DNA from: Dyadobacter sp. LHD-138
Lineage (GTDB): Bacteria; Bacteroidota; Bacteroidia; Cytophagales; Spirosomataceae
DNA: 64,000 bases
Direction of reading: 5' to 3'
Assembly: GCF_030929615.1 (NCBI RefSeq)
Contig: NZ_JAVFVU010000015.1
Coordinates: 1 to 64,000, forward strand
This document shows, piece by piece, positions 35,349-44,729 of the stretch. The position numbers and the translations under genes are program-made. The notes beneath the pieces are model-generated. The model had not been told where the DNA came from and made no database searches. It saw nothing but the letters and a program-made list of their open reading frames with translations. How positions within the stretch are numbered: the stretch's first letter is position 1; each line of letters starts with the position of its first letter.

Positions 35349-38300
35349 TTAAAAACCAACATTAACTCCAAAAGTGAATGTACGCGGGTTAGGATACGAG
35401 ATATAATCGATCCCGATGGAAGGCACCCCGTTCATTTCCTTGTTCGTATTTACCTCAGGATCCAGGCCTGAATAGTTGGTAAACAAGGCAAGATTTTGTC
35501 CCGAAACCGATAGTCTCAACGACTTGATCTTGCTCTCAGGCTTCATCTGGAAAGTGTATCCAAGCGAGAAATTGGAGATACGGACAAAATTTCCTTTTTC
35601 AAGATATTGGTTCGTAACGGCTGGCGGGTTATCGGTAGCTTCGTTGCTGTTGTAAACTTTGTAGGTCACATTACCACCACCAGCAAGTGTCGCTTTGGTA
35701 AATAGTGCGTTGGCCGTGTTGTTGTAGATATAGTTTCCGGTCTGCCCATTTACAAAAAGACTTGCGTTCCAGTTGCCCAAAGTAAAGTTGTTGGTAAGCC
35801 CGAAATTGAATTTCGGAATCGCGCTACCCACCACCGAAGGAAGTCCTTCATTCAGGAAAATAGTGTGTCCATCCTTGTCAAATCCGGCAGAAGTCTGCAT
35901 GTAAAATGAGCCGAGCGGATAGCCGTTTGCAATGGTTTGCGCATAGGCACCCGTAAGTCCTTTGCCGCTGATCGCACCCGTTTCGATGAATGCATCTCCA
36001 AAATCTTCCACTTTATTTTTCAGGAAAGACATGTTGTAAAGCACTTCCCAGGTAAATTTATTTTGCTGAACAGCCTGCAATCCCAAACTTACCTCAACAC
36101 CCGTGTTTCTCACAATTCCGGGAAGGTTCACCCATCTTTGGGTTACAGCAGCAGGTTGTGCATAGTTTGCCAAAAACAACAGATCTTTGGTTTGTTTGTT
36201 GAAATAATCAACCGTACCGCTCAATTTTCCGTCTAAAAACGCGAAGTCAATCCCTGCGCCGTATTGTGTGGTCGTTTCCCAGGTGATATCGGGACTCGCC
36301 GCGTTGATCGTCTCGGTTCCGTTTGTATTTCTTCTGTTCACCGCTTTGGTAATACCTCCGCCAAATTCCTGGTTACCCGTAATACCCCAGTTCAAACGCA
36401 GGCTTAGGTCGCTGAATACATTCTTTGGAATAAATGCCTCATTCATCAGCTTCCATTTTGCAGCAAGGGCAGGGAAATATCCATATTTATTGCCGTCACC
36501 TAGCTTCGAAGAGCCATCCACACGTAAGGTTCCTGTGAAAAAGTACTTATCACTGATGCTGTAATTGGCACGTCCAAAAAATGACTGCAATTCACTGCGG
36601 CTACTATCTCCGAGCGCTGCTCCTTTAAAAGCTACGTCAGAAAAAGCACCCCATTCTTTTTGAAATGGCACCGTCGTTTTCTGTCCCCAGGCTGCATTCG
36701 CGTAACCGTAGTTATTGTATTTCTGGTAAGAATAACCCGCCAAAGCTTCCAGAATACCCCGGCCCAATTTGTTGGTGTAGTTAACGGTATGTTCGATCAG
36801 CAATGAATTCTGGTCAATATTCTGAATCACCCCGCGGCCGTTGGTACTGACACGTGGAATCGAAACGCCTCTAAGATTACTTCCATTATCAAATCCCTGC
36901 AATCTTGCATCAAACCAGGTCGTACGTTCACTGCTCAGGTTATCCATCCCGATGGTGTATTTGTAAGAAAGCGCCTTGGTAATTTTCCAGGTTGCGCTCA
37001 GGTTTCCTAACCAGCGGTAAATTTTGTCTGAGTCATCAATATGCGCCAAAAGATCGGCGGCGTTACGGTAGCTGTTTCCTCCCGGATGGTAAAATGTTCC
37101 ATCCGGATTTTTTACAGGATAAGTCGGGTTCGACTGGATGGATGCCCCAATAAGACTTGGTTCGGCTCCGGCATTATCACTGATCGGCGCGTAGGTATTG
37201 CGAATATCAGCACCCGTTAAAGCCAGATCAATCACGACCTTATCTTTGAACAAATCCTGAGACATATTCAGTCTTCCGGAAAGGCGTTTCAAACCTGAAT
37301 TTTTGATGATCCCTTTTTGATCTGCATAACCCATTGTGAAGCGGTATCTTGTATTGTCCGTCGCTCCGCCATAACCCAGATCATAATTCTGACTTACCGC
37401 TGTACGATAAATCTGATCCTGCCAGTCGGTGTCAGCACCCTGATCCACACCACCTGTGATATCGCCACCGGCAGCCTTGATTCCTTTCAGGAAGTCGGCG
37501 GCGTTAAGCATATCATAACGTTTTGCAGTTGAAGAAACACTGGTATTGGCTGAGAAATTAAATCCCTGCCCTTTTCTTCCTTTTTTTGTCGTGATCAAAA
37601 TCACACCATTCGCTCCTCTTGATCCATAAATAGCTGCCGAAGACGCATCTTTCAAGACGCTGAAATTCTCAATATCATTAGGATTCAAAAACGCCAATGG
37701 GTTACGCGCTGCCGAAGCACCGGCTCCCGCATCCAGTCCACCCGACGTACCACCACCACCGATAGGCACACCGTCAATCACGAAAAGTGGATTATTTCCG
37801 CTTCGGATAGAACCGGCTCCGCGAATACGAATGCTGATTCCCGCGCCCGGCTCCCCACTCGCTTGTGTCATTTGCACACCCGCTACCCGGCCCTGCAGCA
37901 ACTGCTCCGGAGAGGCAATTACGCCCTTGTTAAAATCCTTCGGACTTAACGAAGCTACGGCGCCGGTAGCATCTTTTACTTTTTGGGTACCATAACCTAC
38001 CACGACAACCTCCTGTAACGATTTGATATCTTCCGTCAGCGTCACATTGATGGTCGTTGCGTTACCCACGAGTACATCTTTGGTTTCAAAACCGATTGAA
38101 CTGAAAGTCAAAGTAGCTGCGGCAGGTGCCGCAAACTGATATTTTCCATCCACATCAGTATTGGTTCCTCTTGTCGTTCCCTTGATGGTGATCGCAACAC
38201 CTGGAACTCCGTCACCTTTCGAATCCGTCACCTTACCCGTAACATTTACGTCCTGGGCAAAAACAGAAGCAGCAGAAAAAAGCAAAATAAACAGCACATT

Positions 38301-38402
38301 GTAAAGACGAAATTGCGATTTACCAGCGGACATTTGTCCGTTCAGTTTCACATTTCCTACCAGACAGCCAGACTGCCGGTGCAAAAAATAGAATACATTC
38401 AT
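35349..38402 (-). CDS. SusC/RagA TonB-linked outer-membrane transporter, PUL 3
   Basis: A 1017-residue SusC protein without STN domain, as expected for a system run by an HTCS rather than by sigma/FecR. The signal peptide may start at the ATG at 38402 or at the internal Met24 (38333), which begins a more normal signal (SAGKSQFRLYNVLFILLFSA, cut at VFAQ). It is followed by VTGKVTDSKGDGVPGVAITIKG, LQEVVVVGYGTQK (TonB region), VLKDASSAAIYGSRGANGVILITTKKG (plug) and a barrel ending FTFGVNVGF. Confidence 0.93.
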   Translation of the reverse strand: MNVFYFLHRQSGCLVGNVKLNGQMSAGKSQFRLYNVLFILLFSAASVFAQDVNVTGKVTDSKGDGVPGVAITIKGTTRGTNTDVDGKYQFAAPAAATLTFSSIGFETKDVLVGNATTINVTLTEDIKSLQEVVVVGYGTQKVKDATGAVASLSPKDFNKGVIASPEQLLQGRVAGVQMTQASGEPGAGISIRIRGAGSIRSGNNPLFVIDGVPIGGGGTSGGLDAGAGASAARNPLAFLNPNDIENFSVLKDASSAAIYGSRGANGVILITTKKGRKGQGFNFSANTSVSSTAKRYDMLNAADFLKGIKAAGGDITGGVDQGADTDWQDQIYRTAVSQNYDLGYGGATDNTRYRFTMGYADQKGIIKNSGLKRLSGRLNMSQDLFKDKVVIDLALTGADIRNTYAPISDNAGAEPSLIGASIQSNPTYPVKNPDGTFYHPGGNSYRNAADLLAHIDDSDKIYRWLGNLSATWKITKALSYKYTIGMDNLSSERTTWFDARLQGFDNGSNLRGVSIPRVSTNGRGVIQNIDQNSLLIEHTVNYTNKLGRGILEALAGYSYQKYNNYGYANAAWGQKTTVPFQKEWGAFSDVAFKGAALGDSSRSELQSFFGRANYSISDKYFFTGTLRVDGSSKLGDGNKYGYFPALAAKWKLMNEAFIPKNVFSDLSLRLNWGITGNQEFGGGITKAVNRRNTNGTETINAASPDITWETTTQYGAGIDFAFLDGKLSGTVDYFNKQTKDLLFLANYAQPAAVTQRWVNLPGIVRNTGVEVSLGLQAVQQNKFTWEVLYNMSFLKNKVEDFGDAFIETGAISGKGLTGAYAQTIANGYPLGSFYMQTSAGFDKDGHTIFLNEGLPSVVGSAIPKFNFGLTNNFTLGNWNASLFVNGQTGNYIYNNTANALFTKATLAGGGNVTYKVYNSNEATDNPPAVTNQYLEKGNFVRISNFSLGYTFQMKPESKIKSLRLSVSGQNLALFTNYSGLDPEVNTNKEMNGVPSIGIDYISYPNPRTFTFGVNVGF

Positions 38403-38718
38403 AATGAGATAATTTAGTTAGTGGAGCGTCGAAAATGACTACTTGCCAACAGGTTAGTTAAGAATCAGGTTAATCGGAACCAACTTCAGTTTCGGGGCTG
38501 ATAAACCCAAAAAAACGAGAACAGCTGCCCAGTGAAATGGAGCAGATTTTTCCGGCAGCACAGGTGCTCTCAAAAAATAGTTTTTCATCATTTAACCATT
38601 GTTTTATTGTGAATTGAGATGATTTAAGTACAATCACTGGCACTTTATTGCTAAAATATTGCACTTATTTACAACGGAACGAAGGTCAGATTTTACCGTT
38701 AAATCAAATATTCAACCT

Positions 38719-38745
38719 GTATCATTTTAGTATCAAAATGTCTCA
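38719..38745 (+). promoter_or_regulatory. Triple direct repeat, candidate HTCS operator of susC
   Basis: GTATCA at 38719, GTATCA at 38730 and GTCTCA at 38740, with starts 11 and 10 bases apart, so all face one side of the helix. The same array (spacers N5 and N4, nearly the same spacer bases) is found upstream of the HTCS gene at 43087-43113. It lies 317 bases upstream of the susC start, read against the direction of susC. Confidence 0.6.
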
Positions 38746-38930
38746 ATGTGATTATTTTGCACTAAACGGTGATAATATATAGCATTATCAAAAAGCAAGT
38801 TCAACTGAAAACCCGTGAAGAAATCGGGCGGCAGGAACGAAAAATTGAAGCTAAAAGAAAAGATGCAAAGGAGCTCCTTGTTATACGAAAGGTCTTGAAA
38901 CAAGAAATTTTCAGGCAATAGGCAGTGGCT

Positions 38931-38962
38931 GCGCCTCACCCTGAAAAGCAGGATGAGGCACA
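38931..38962 (-). other. Hairpin downstream of the HTCS gene
   Basis: GCCTCAnnCTG (about 38933-38943) pairs with CAGnnTGAGGC (about 38949-38959), loop of about 5. There is no T-run on the minus strand. It may mark the 3' end of the HTCS transcript. Confidence 0.45.
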
Positions 38963-39013
38963 ACGATGTAAGGAAATTTGTGAATTCAGAAAATCAGATC
39001 TGAATAAGATTCC

Positions 39014-42000
39014 TTACAAGTTATTGACATAATTCGATGGGCTCACGCCAAATTGTTTTTGAAAATCGCGTGAAAAATTGGACGACATGCTGTACCCCAC
39101 CATATCGGCGATTTCATTAATCCTATAATTTTTTTCCGCCAGCAATTCAGCGGCTTTTTTGAGTCTGGATAAATTGATCAGCTCGTTGGGCGTCATATCG
39201 GAAATCCCCTTGATTTTCCGGTAAAGCGTTGGCCGGCTCATATGCATCATCGTGGAAAGCAAGTCTACATCCAGGTTACTTTCTGAAATATGCGCGCTGA
39301 TGATCTCGTTAAGCTGTTCAAGAAAGTCCTTGTCCGCCTTTGAAAACGCGATTCCTTTAATATGTGTAAGGGGCGTGCGGGCGAAGTATTCTTTGATAAT
39401 GTTACGGTTGTGAAGCAGATTGTTTATTTGGGCAGATAAATGATCCAGTGAAAACGGTTTTTTAATATAGGCATCCGCACCTACTTCCAGCCCCTCAATT
39501 TCGGAGCTCATCGAGTTTTTCGCAGTAAGCAGAATAATCGGAACATGACTAAACCGGACGTCGTTTTTCATGGTTTTGCAGAGTGTGATCCCGTCCATGA
39601 TCGGCATCATGATGTCGCTGATCACAAGCTGAACATTCTCCTCCTGCAAAATCCCGACCGCCTGCTGTCCGTCTCCGGCCTTGATTACGTTATACGCCGA
39701 ACTAAGCTCACGATAAAGATAACCAAGGATATCCGCATTGTCCTCGACGATCATAATAAGCGGCTTGGCCGGGTCAAATTCAACTTTCCCCTCAGCAGCA
39801 CTAAACAAATTACTGTCGGTATCGTATTTTTCCTCGCTATCCAGATCCATTTCATAATCCTGGTGGATGGGTAAAGAAAGCAGGAAAGTATTCATGCCGG
39901 CCACGGCAGGTTTCAGTTCCAGTTTGCCCTTATGCAGCTCGGTCAGCGAACGCGCAAGCGGCAAACCGATGCCCGTTCCCGTCTCCCGGGAGTCGGTATT
40001 GATGCGAAAAAACGGCTCGAATATTTTTTCCTTGTATTCACCCTCCACAAGCGCCCCGTCGTTACTGAACTCAATGTAAAACAGGAAATCGTCACTATTA
40101 AAGGGCAAAAGCTTAATCTTAACGGACTGGTCCGCATATTTAATGGCATTACTGATCAAATTGCTGATGATCTTTTTCAAGGCCTCATTGTCCACGTACG
40201 CATGCAGCGTAATCCGCGGCTGTTCCATTTTATAGTGAAGCTGTTTCTGTTCCGCGGCCGGTTTAAACGTTGAAAACACATCGTTCAACATTTCATTGAT
40301 ATCCGTTTTGGTAAAATTCAGACTAAAATTATTGGCCTCCGCTTTACGGAAGTCGAGCAGCTGATTCGTCAGATCAATCAAGCGGTTGGTATTTTTGTTT
40401 ATCATGTTCAGGCTTTCAATAGATTCCGGATCGCTTTTTATTCTGGTCAGCAATTTATCCAAAGGCATTTTTATTAACGTAAGCGGCGTCCTGATTTCGT
40501 GTGCAACATTGGTAAAAAAATCAATCTTCGCATTATAAATCTCCCGCTCCTTCCCTATTTCTATCGTTTCAATTTGTCGTTTGTTCTTTTCGTTCAGCGC
40601 CAGATAATAATATCTAAAAATCACGACAATGATGCCTGCAATCAACAAAATATAAATGATATAGGCCCAGGTTGTTTCCCAGATGGACGGCAAAATTTCA
40701 ATCCGCAGCCTGGTTTCCGTTTCATTCCAAACCTGATCATTGTTCGAACCTTTGATCTTGAAGGTATAATTTCCCGGTGGAAGTTTTGAGAAATATATTT
40801 TTCTGTTGTTGTTTAAATAAGTCCACTCTTTGTCCAGCCCTTCCATCTGATAGCTGTAATTATTCATTTCAGGAATAATATAACTCAGCGCAGCCACATC
40901 AAAACTCAAATTCGAATTGTAATAAGGCAGAGTAATCTGATCGGTATAAATGACATGTTTCTTCAGAGGAGATCCTTCCGACCTAATATCCAGCTCTTTA
41001 TTATTAACCTGCAAACCGGTGATATAAACCGGAGGAACAAATTTATTTTTCACAAAACCGGAAGGCCGGAAACTTATCATACCCGACACGGTACCGAAAA
41101 ACAAGGTTCCATCATCGTTTTTGAAAGACGAATTATAGTTAAACTGTTCCGTTGGAAGCCCGTTTTCTTTGTGATAATTTGTAAATTTTCCCGCTTTCGG
41201 ATCCAGCCTGGCAAGCCCTCTCGAGGTGGACACCCAGAGATTTCCGCCATTATCTTCCAGTACTCTGAACACCTGATTATCGGGCAAGCCATTCTCCATC
41301 CGGTAATTTGTAAATTTCCCCGTCGATGGCCTATACCGCGACAAACCATGTTCGGTACTTAACCAGATATCTTTATCCTTGCTTTGATACAAGCTGTTGA
41401 TGTAATTTTCCAGCAGGCCATCCGGCTTACCAACCGAATACAGAATCCGGCCCTTTTTATTCGTTTTTTTATTGTAATAATAAACACCGCCACCATAACT
41501 GGCTACCCACAACGTCCCTTCATCGTCCTCATGAATATTCTGAATCTGCGAATCAAAAAAAGTCATTCGTGAGAAATCATCTGTTTTACGGTTGTATTGA
41601 TACAGTCCTTCCCAGGTCCCAACGAGGATCTCCCCACTTTTTGTCCTGTACATCGTAACAATAAAATTGCTCCTGAAAGATTTCGCATCATTTCTCGCAT
41701 CGTAATGCCGGATCACCTTATTGGTTTTCAAATCCATCACATCCAGCCCGTGCTCATAAGTCCCGATCCAGAGTTTGTCCCCGTCGGCAACCATGCCATG
41801 GATGTTTTTGTAATAAATACTTCCTTTTTTTCCATCGGCCAGAAACGATTTGAACGTCCCTGTCGCTAAATCAAGTTGATTGAGCCCCGCATCTTCCGTT
41901 CCGATCCATAACTTATTATACTGGTCTTTGCAGATTTCATGGATCACATTGCCACTGATGCTGTTTTTGGCGGGTTGCGGAAAATATTTCTTAAAATTGT

Positions 42001-42988
42001 CGAATTGTGAAGAATAATAATTGACCCCGCCAAACTGCGTGCCAATCCAGACTCCACCTTCTTTGTCCTGGTAAATGGCGTTAACAATGTTGTCAGAAAT
42101 GGAATAAGCGTTATAATTCTGCCGGAAAACATGGTTCTTCTTCCCTGATTTCATGTCCAGGATATACAACCCCGACTCAGACCCCATCCAGATCTGGTTG
42201 TTGCTGTTTTTGAAAATCGTATGAATATGCGTGTCTTTACTCTGATTTGACTCATTTAACAAATCACTGATTTGCCGGGTGTGGTAATTAAACAGCAGCA
42301 CCCTTTTCATTGTACCGATAATCAGCGTTGAATCTCCAAAAGTTTGCAGGGTCATTTTGGAATAAACATCTCTTTTCTTATCCAAATACGGCATATCGTA
42401 CACCGTAAAATCACCTGTTTTAGGATCATACAATCGGATCAGGCCATTTTTCGTTGCGGTCCATACCCCGCCTTTGTCAGAAATATGCACTGATATCGTT
42501 TCGTCATTTTTTAAGGGGAAGGATTTTAAGCTGCCGGTTTTAATGTTGTGTTTGTAAAGCACAAAGTCCGCAATGATCCAGATATTGCCATTTTTATCCC
42601 CTTTAAGAAAACGCACTTCCCCGCCAGAAATAGCTTTAAAGGATGAAAAACGGTCAGTGACAGGATTATAGATACAAATTCCTTTATTCGTCCCAACCCA
42701 TAATTTTTCGGTGGCATCTTCGTGCAGCGAAAAGATCGTATTCGAGCCAATACTTGATGCGTCACCGGGCTCGCTTCTGAATATCTTAAAAGAATTACCA
42801 TCAAATCTGTTAAGTCCGTTACGTGTCCCAAACCATATAAAACCTTTCTTGTCCTGAACAATGTCCGTTACGGTGTTGCCTGAAAGTCCATTGGAAACCT
42901 GGTAATTCCTGAAATAATACGGAAAGTTCTGTGCCAGACAGGGCCTGACCACGAGGGAAAGTAAAAAAAACAGTACTAAATTCTTCAA
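39014..42988 (-). CDS. Hybrid two-component system sensor-regulator (HTCS), PUL 3
   Basis: A 1324-residue one-protein signalling chain. Signal peptide (1-19, PCLAQ). A periplasmic sensor of two beta-propellers spans about 25-660 with repeated IWFGTRNGLNRFD/LWVGTNKGICIY-type units, followed by a Y_Y_Y domain (about 690-765). A membrane helix (TWAYIIYILLIAGIIVVIFRYYY) precedes the histidine kinase with FFTNVAHEIRTPLTLIK (phospho-His), NLISNAIKYA and GTGIGLPLARSL. A receiver follows (IMIVEDNADIL, VISDIMMPIMDG with the phospho-Asp), then an AraC-type DNA-binding end (MSRPTLYRKIKGISDMTPNELINLSRLKKA). It should sense the PUL 3 ligand in the periplasm and activate susC. Confidence 0.96.
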   Translation of the reverse strand: MKNLVLFFLLSLVVRPCLAQNFPYYFRNYQVSNGLSGNTVTDIVQDKKGFIWFGTRNGLNRFDGNSFKIFRSEPGDASSIGSNTIFSLHEDATEKLWVGTNKGICIYNPVTDRFSSFKAISGGEVRFLKGDKNGNIWIIADFVLYKHNIKTGSLKSFPLKNDETISVHISDKGGVWTATKNGLIRLYDPKTGDFTVYDMPYLDKKRDVYSKMTLQTFGDSTLIIGTMKRVLLFNYHTRQISDLLNESNQSKDTHIHTIFKNSNNQIWMGSESGLYILDMKSGKKNHVFRQNYNAYSISDNIVNAIYQDKEGGVWIGTQFGGVNYYSSQFDNFKKYFPQPAKNSISGNVIHEICKDQYNKLWIGTEDAGLNQLDLATGTFKSFLADGKKGSIYYKNIHGMVADGDKLWIGTYEHGLDVMDLKTNKVIRHYDARNDAKSFRSNFIVTMYRTKSGEILVGTWEGLYQYNRKTDDFSRMTFFDSQIQNIHEDDEGTLWVASYGGGVYYYNKKTNKKGRILYSVGKPDGLLENYINSLYQSKDKDIWLSTEHGLSRYRPSTGKFTNYRMENGLPDNQVFRVLEDNGGNLWVSTSRGLARLDPKAGKFTNYHKENGLPTEQFNYNSSFKNDDGTLFFGTVSGMISFRPSGFVKNKFVPPVYITGLQVNNKELDIRSEGSPLKKHVIYTDQITLPYYNSNLSFDVAALSYIIPEMNNYSYQMEGLDKEWTYLNNNRKIYFSKLPPGNYTFKIKGSNNDQVWNETETRLRIEILPSIWETTWAYIIYILLIAGIIVVIFRYYYLALNEKNKRQIETIEIGKEREIYNAKIDFFTNVAHEIRTPLTLIKMPLDKLLTRIKSDPESIESLNMINKNTNRLIDLTNQLLDFRKAEANNFSLNFTKTDINEMLNDVFSTFKPAAEQKQLHYKMEQPRITLHAYVDNEALKKIISNLISNAIKYADQSVKIKLLPFNSDDFLFYIEFSNDGALVEGEYKEKIFEPFFRINTDSRETGTGIGLPLARSLTELHKGKLELKPAVAGMNTFLLSLPIHQDYEMDLDSEEKYDTDSNLFSAAEGKVEFDPAKPLIMIVEDNADILGYLYRELSSAYNVIKAGDGQQAVGILQEENVQLVISDIMMPIMDGITLCKTMKNDVRFSHVPIILLTAKNSMSSEIEGLEVGADAYIKKPFSLDHLSAQINNLLHNRNIIKEYFARTPLTHIKGIAFSKADKDFLEQLNEIISAHISESNLDVDLLSTMMHMSRPTLYRKIKGISDMTPNELINLSRLKKAAELLAEKNYRINEIADMVGYSMSSNFSRDFQKQFGVSPSNYVNNL

Positions 42989-43086
42989 GGTATATGCCGT
43001 AAAACCAGGGTGTCAACCGTATTAATCGCAATTGATCATATAAATATATCCCAGTTTTATCATTGCTAAGTTATAAATAATAAAAA

Positions 43087-43113
43087 TGATACATTTTGAT
43101 ACTAAATTGATAA
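43087..43113 (-). promoter_or_regulatory. Triple direct repeat, candidate HTCS autoregulatory operator
   Basis: On the minus strand TTATCA-N5-GTATCA-N4-GTATCA (43113-43108, 43102-43097, 43092-43087), the same 11/10-base spacing and spacer content as at 38719-38745. It lies about 100 bases upstream of the HTCS start and reads in its direction. Confidence 0.6.
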
Positions 43114-43201
43114 AGATTGAATAATGCCTGCTGTTTCAGTTTTCAAATGGCTCTATTGAGAACCAAATTTCCAGTTAAAGCGAAAAACCATGATCTATAA
43201 C

Positions 43202-43250
43202 AAAAAAAAGTGATTGCAAAAGCTCAGATAAGGCTCTTGCAATCACTTTT
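43202..43250 (-). terminator. Intrinsic terminator of the efflux operon
   Basis: A stem of about 17 bp (AAAAGTGATTGCAA and AGC paired with GCT and TTGCAATCACTTTT, one bulge, loop about 9) followed on the minus strand by eight T. It lies about 45 bases after the outer-membrane channel gene. Confidence 0.9.
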
Positions 43251-43292
43251 ATCGTCCTTACATTGAAATAATGTACTAAGCGGAATTCCTGA

Positions 43293-44729
43293 TTAATTCC
43301 ATCCGCCTCCCAGTGCCCGGTAAATGTTAACCATCGCACTCATCTGGCTCATTTTGGTTTCAACCAGCTGGAATCTCGATTCAAGTGCATCACGTTGTGT
43401 CAGCAAAACTTCCATATAATCCGCACGTGCCGAGGCAAAAAGACGGTTAGAGATATTGATCGACTCGGTCAGTGCTTCCACTTCACTCGATTTCAACTGG
43501 TAACTTTTTTCCAGGTTACTGATCCGCGACAGCTGATTGGTTACCTCAATGTAGGCGTTCAGGACAGTCCGCTGATAATTGTAAACAGCCTGTATCTGTC
43601 TCGCATTGGCACTGTAATAAGTTGCCTTGATCGAATTTTTATTAATCAGCGGCCCAGCCAGATCCCCCGCAATGGAAGAGATAATTGACTTAGGCATTTT
43701 TGCCAGATAAATCGGGCTGAACGACTGTATACCAAGCACTGCCGTAAGACCCAGACGCGGATAAAAGTTCGCCTTTGCCACCTGTACGTCCAGCTTTGCT
43801 GCCGCAAGGTCATGCTCCGCCTGTTTCACGTCCGGACGATTTTCCAGCAACTGTGACGGAATACCCGACTGCACAAGCCCAGGCATCAAAGTTTCGAAAT
43901 TTTGGCGCGTCCTCTTAACAGGCTGCGGGAACCGACCAACCAGAAAATTAATCCGGTTCTCGGCTTCGATAATCCTTTGCTTGATATCGTACTGAAGATT
44001 CTGCGTATTCAGTACCTGTGCCTGAAATCTGCGAACGGCCAGTTCGGTAACCTTTGTCGCTTCTTTCTGCATTTTTACAATCCTAAGCGCATTGCTCTGA
44101 ATCTCGATATTCCGTTGCAAAATATCCAGCTGACTATCCAGTGCCAGTAATTCATAGTAAGAACTGGCTATTTCTGAAACCAGATTGGTCATCATGAAAT
44201 TCTTTCCTTCCACCGAAGACAGATACCGCGACACCGCTGCTTTTTTTGCATTGCGCAGTTTATGCCAGATATCCACTTCCCAGGTAGCAGACGCCCCGAA
44301 ACGGAAATCAGACAATGGATCCGGAGTCTTCTTCCCCGGTTTGATCTCCGTAATTTCCTCAGTCGCACCTTGCAGCGTGTACCGCGATGCCTTCTCAACG
44401 CCTGCTCCGCCCCCCAGACTCACAAACGGCAAATATTCCCCTTTTCTTGCCATGATCTCATTTTTTGAGATCTCGATTTCCTGCAAGGTGATATTCAGTT
44501 CCTGATTATTCAGCAAAGCCGTATCAATCAGCGCAGTCAGTGAAGTATCGGTAAAAAAGACCTTCCAACTGGTTTTTCCCGTGTTGGTAGAGTCCTGTGA
44601 GCTGTTGTAGCTCACAGGTACTACTTTACTCTCTGTTTTCTGTACCAAAGACGGGACGCTGCAGGCGGTATAGGTCAGCGCCGTTAGCGTTATCCCAACC
44701 CAGTTTAATATTCTCTTATTCCGCATCAT
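43293..44729 (-). CDS. Outer-membrane efflux channel (NodT/OprM type lipoprotein)
   Basis: A 478-residue TolC-fold channel. The start was set at the ATG at 44729, which overlaps the RND gene by 14 bases (ATGATGCGGAATAA); a longer frame to 44804 lies wholly inside the RND gene. The signal ends TYTAC, so it is a lipoprotein. Two long coiled-coil repeats typical of the family are visible: SWKVFFTDTSLTALIDTALLNNQELNITLQEIEIS and GIPSQLLENRPDVKQAEHDLAAAKLDVQVAKANFYPRLGL, the latter diagnostic. The C-terminal part runs LLTQRDALESRFQLVETKM. It would form the exit duct of the RND pump. Confidence 0.92.
   Translation of the reverse strand: MMRNKRILNWVGITLTALTYTACSVPSLVQKTESKVVPVSYNSSQDSTNTGKTSWKVFFTDTSLTALIDTALLNNQELNITLQEIEISKNEIMARKGEYLPFVSLGGGAGVEKASRYTLQGATEEITEIKPGKKTPDPLSDFRFGASATWEVDIWHKLRNAKKAAVSRYLSSVEGKNFMMTNLVSEIASSYYELLALDSQLDILQRNIEIQSNALRIVKMQKEATKVTELAVRRFQAQVLNTQNLQYDIKQRIIEAENRINFLVGRFPQPVKRTRQNFETLMPGLVQSGIPSQLLENRPDVKQAEHDLAAAKLDVQVAKANFYPRLGLTAVLGIQSFSPIYLAKMPKSIISSIAGDLAGPLINKNSIKATYYSANARQIQAVYNYQRTVLNAYIEVTNQLSRISNLEKSYQLKSSEVEALTESINISNRLFASARADYMEVLLTQRDALESRFQLVETKMSQMSAMVNIYRALGGGWN

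Larger units (their letters stand above)
38403..39013. other. 611-base intergenic region between susC (PUL 3) and the HTCS gene
   Basis: It holds the control region of susC: a triple-repeat operator candidate at 38719-38745, a hairpin at 38930-38962 just after the HTCS stop, and AT-rich sequence toward susC. Two short minus-strand frames (38470-38664 and 38733-38963) show no family features and the second overlaps the hairpin, so they are not called as genes. Confidence 0.5.
42989..43292. other. 304-base intergenic region upstream of the HTCS gene
   Basis: It contains the second triple-repeat operator candidate (43087-43113) and the terminator of the efflux operon (43202-43250). The HTCS promoter should lie between 42989 and 43087, in AT-rich sequence; no clear -7 box was identified. 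No gene is seen. Confidence 0.5.

Noticed and set aside
38470..38963. Two minus-strand frames in the susC control region
   Set aside because: No start context or homology pattern; the second runs through a hairpin and the operator repeats.
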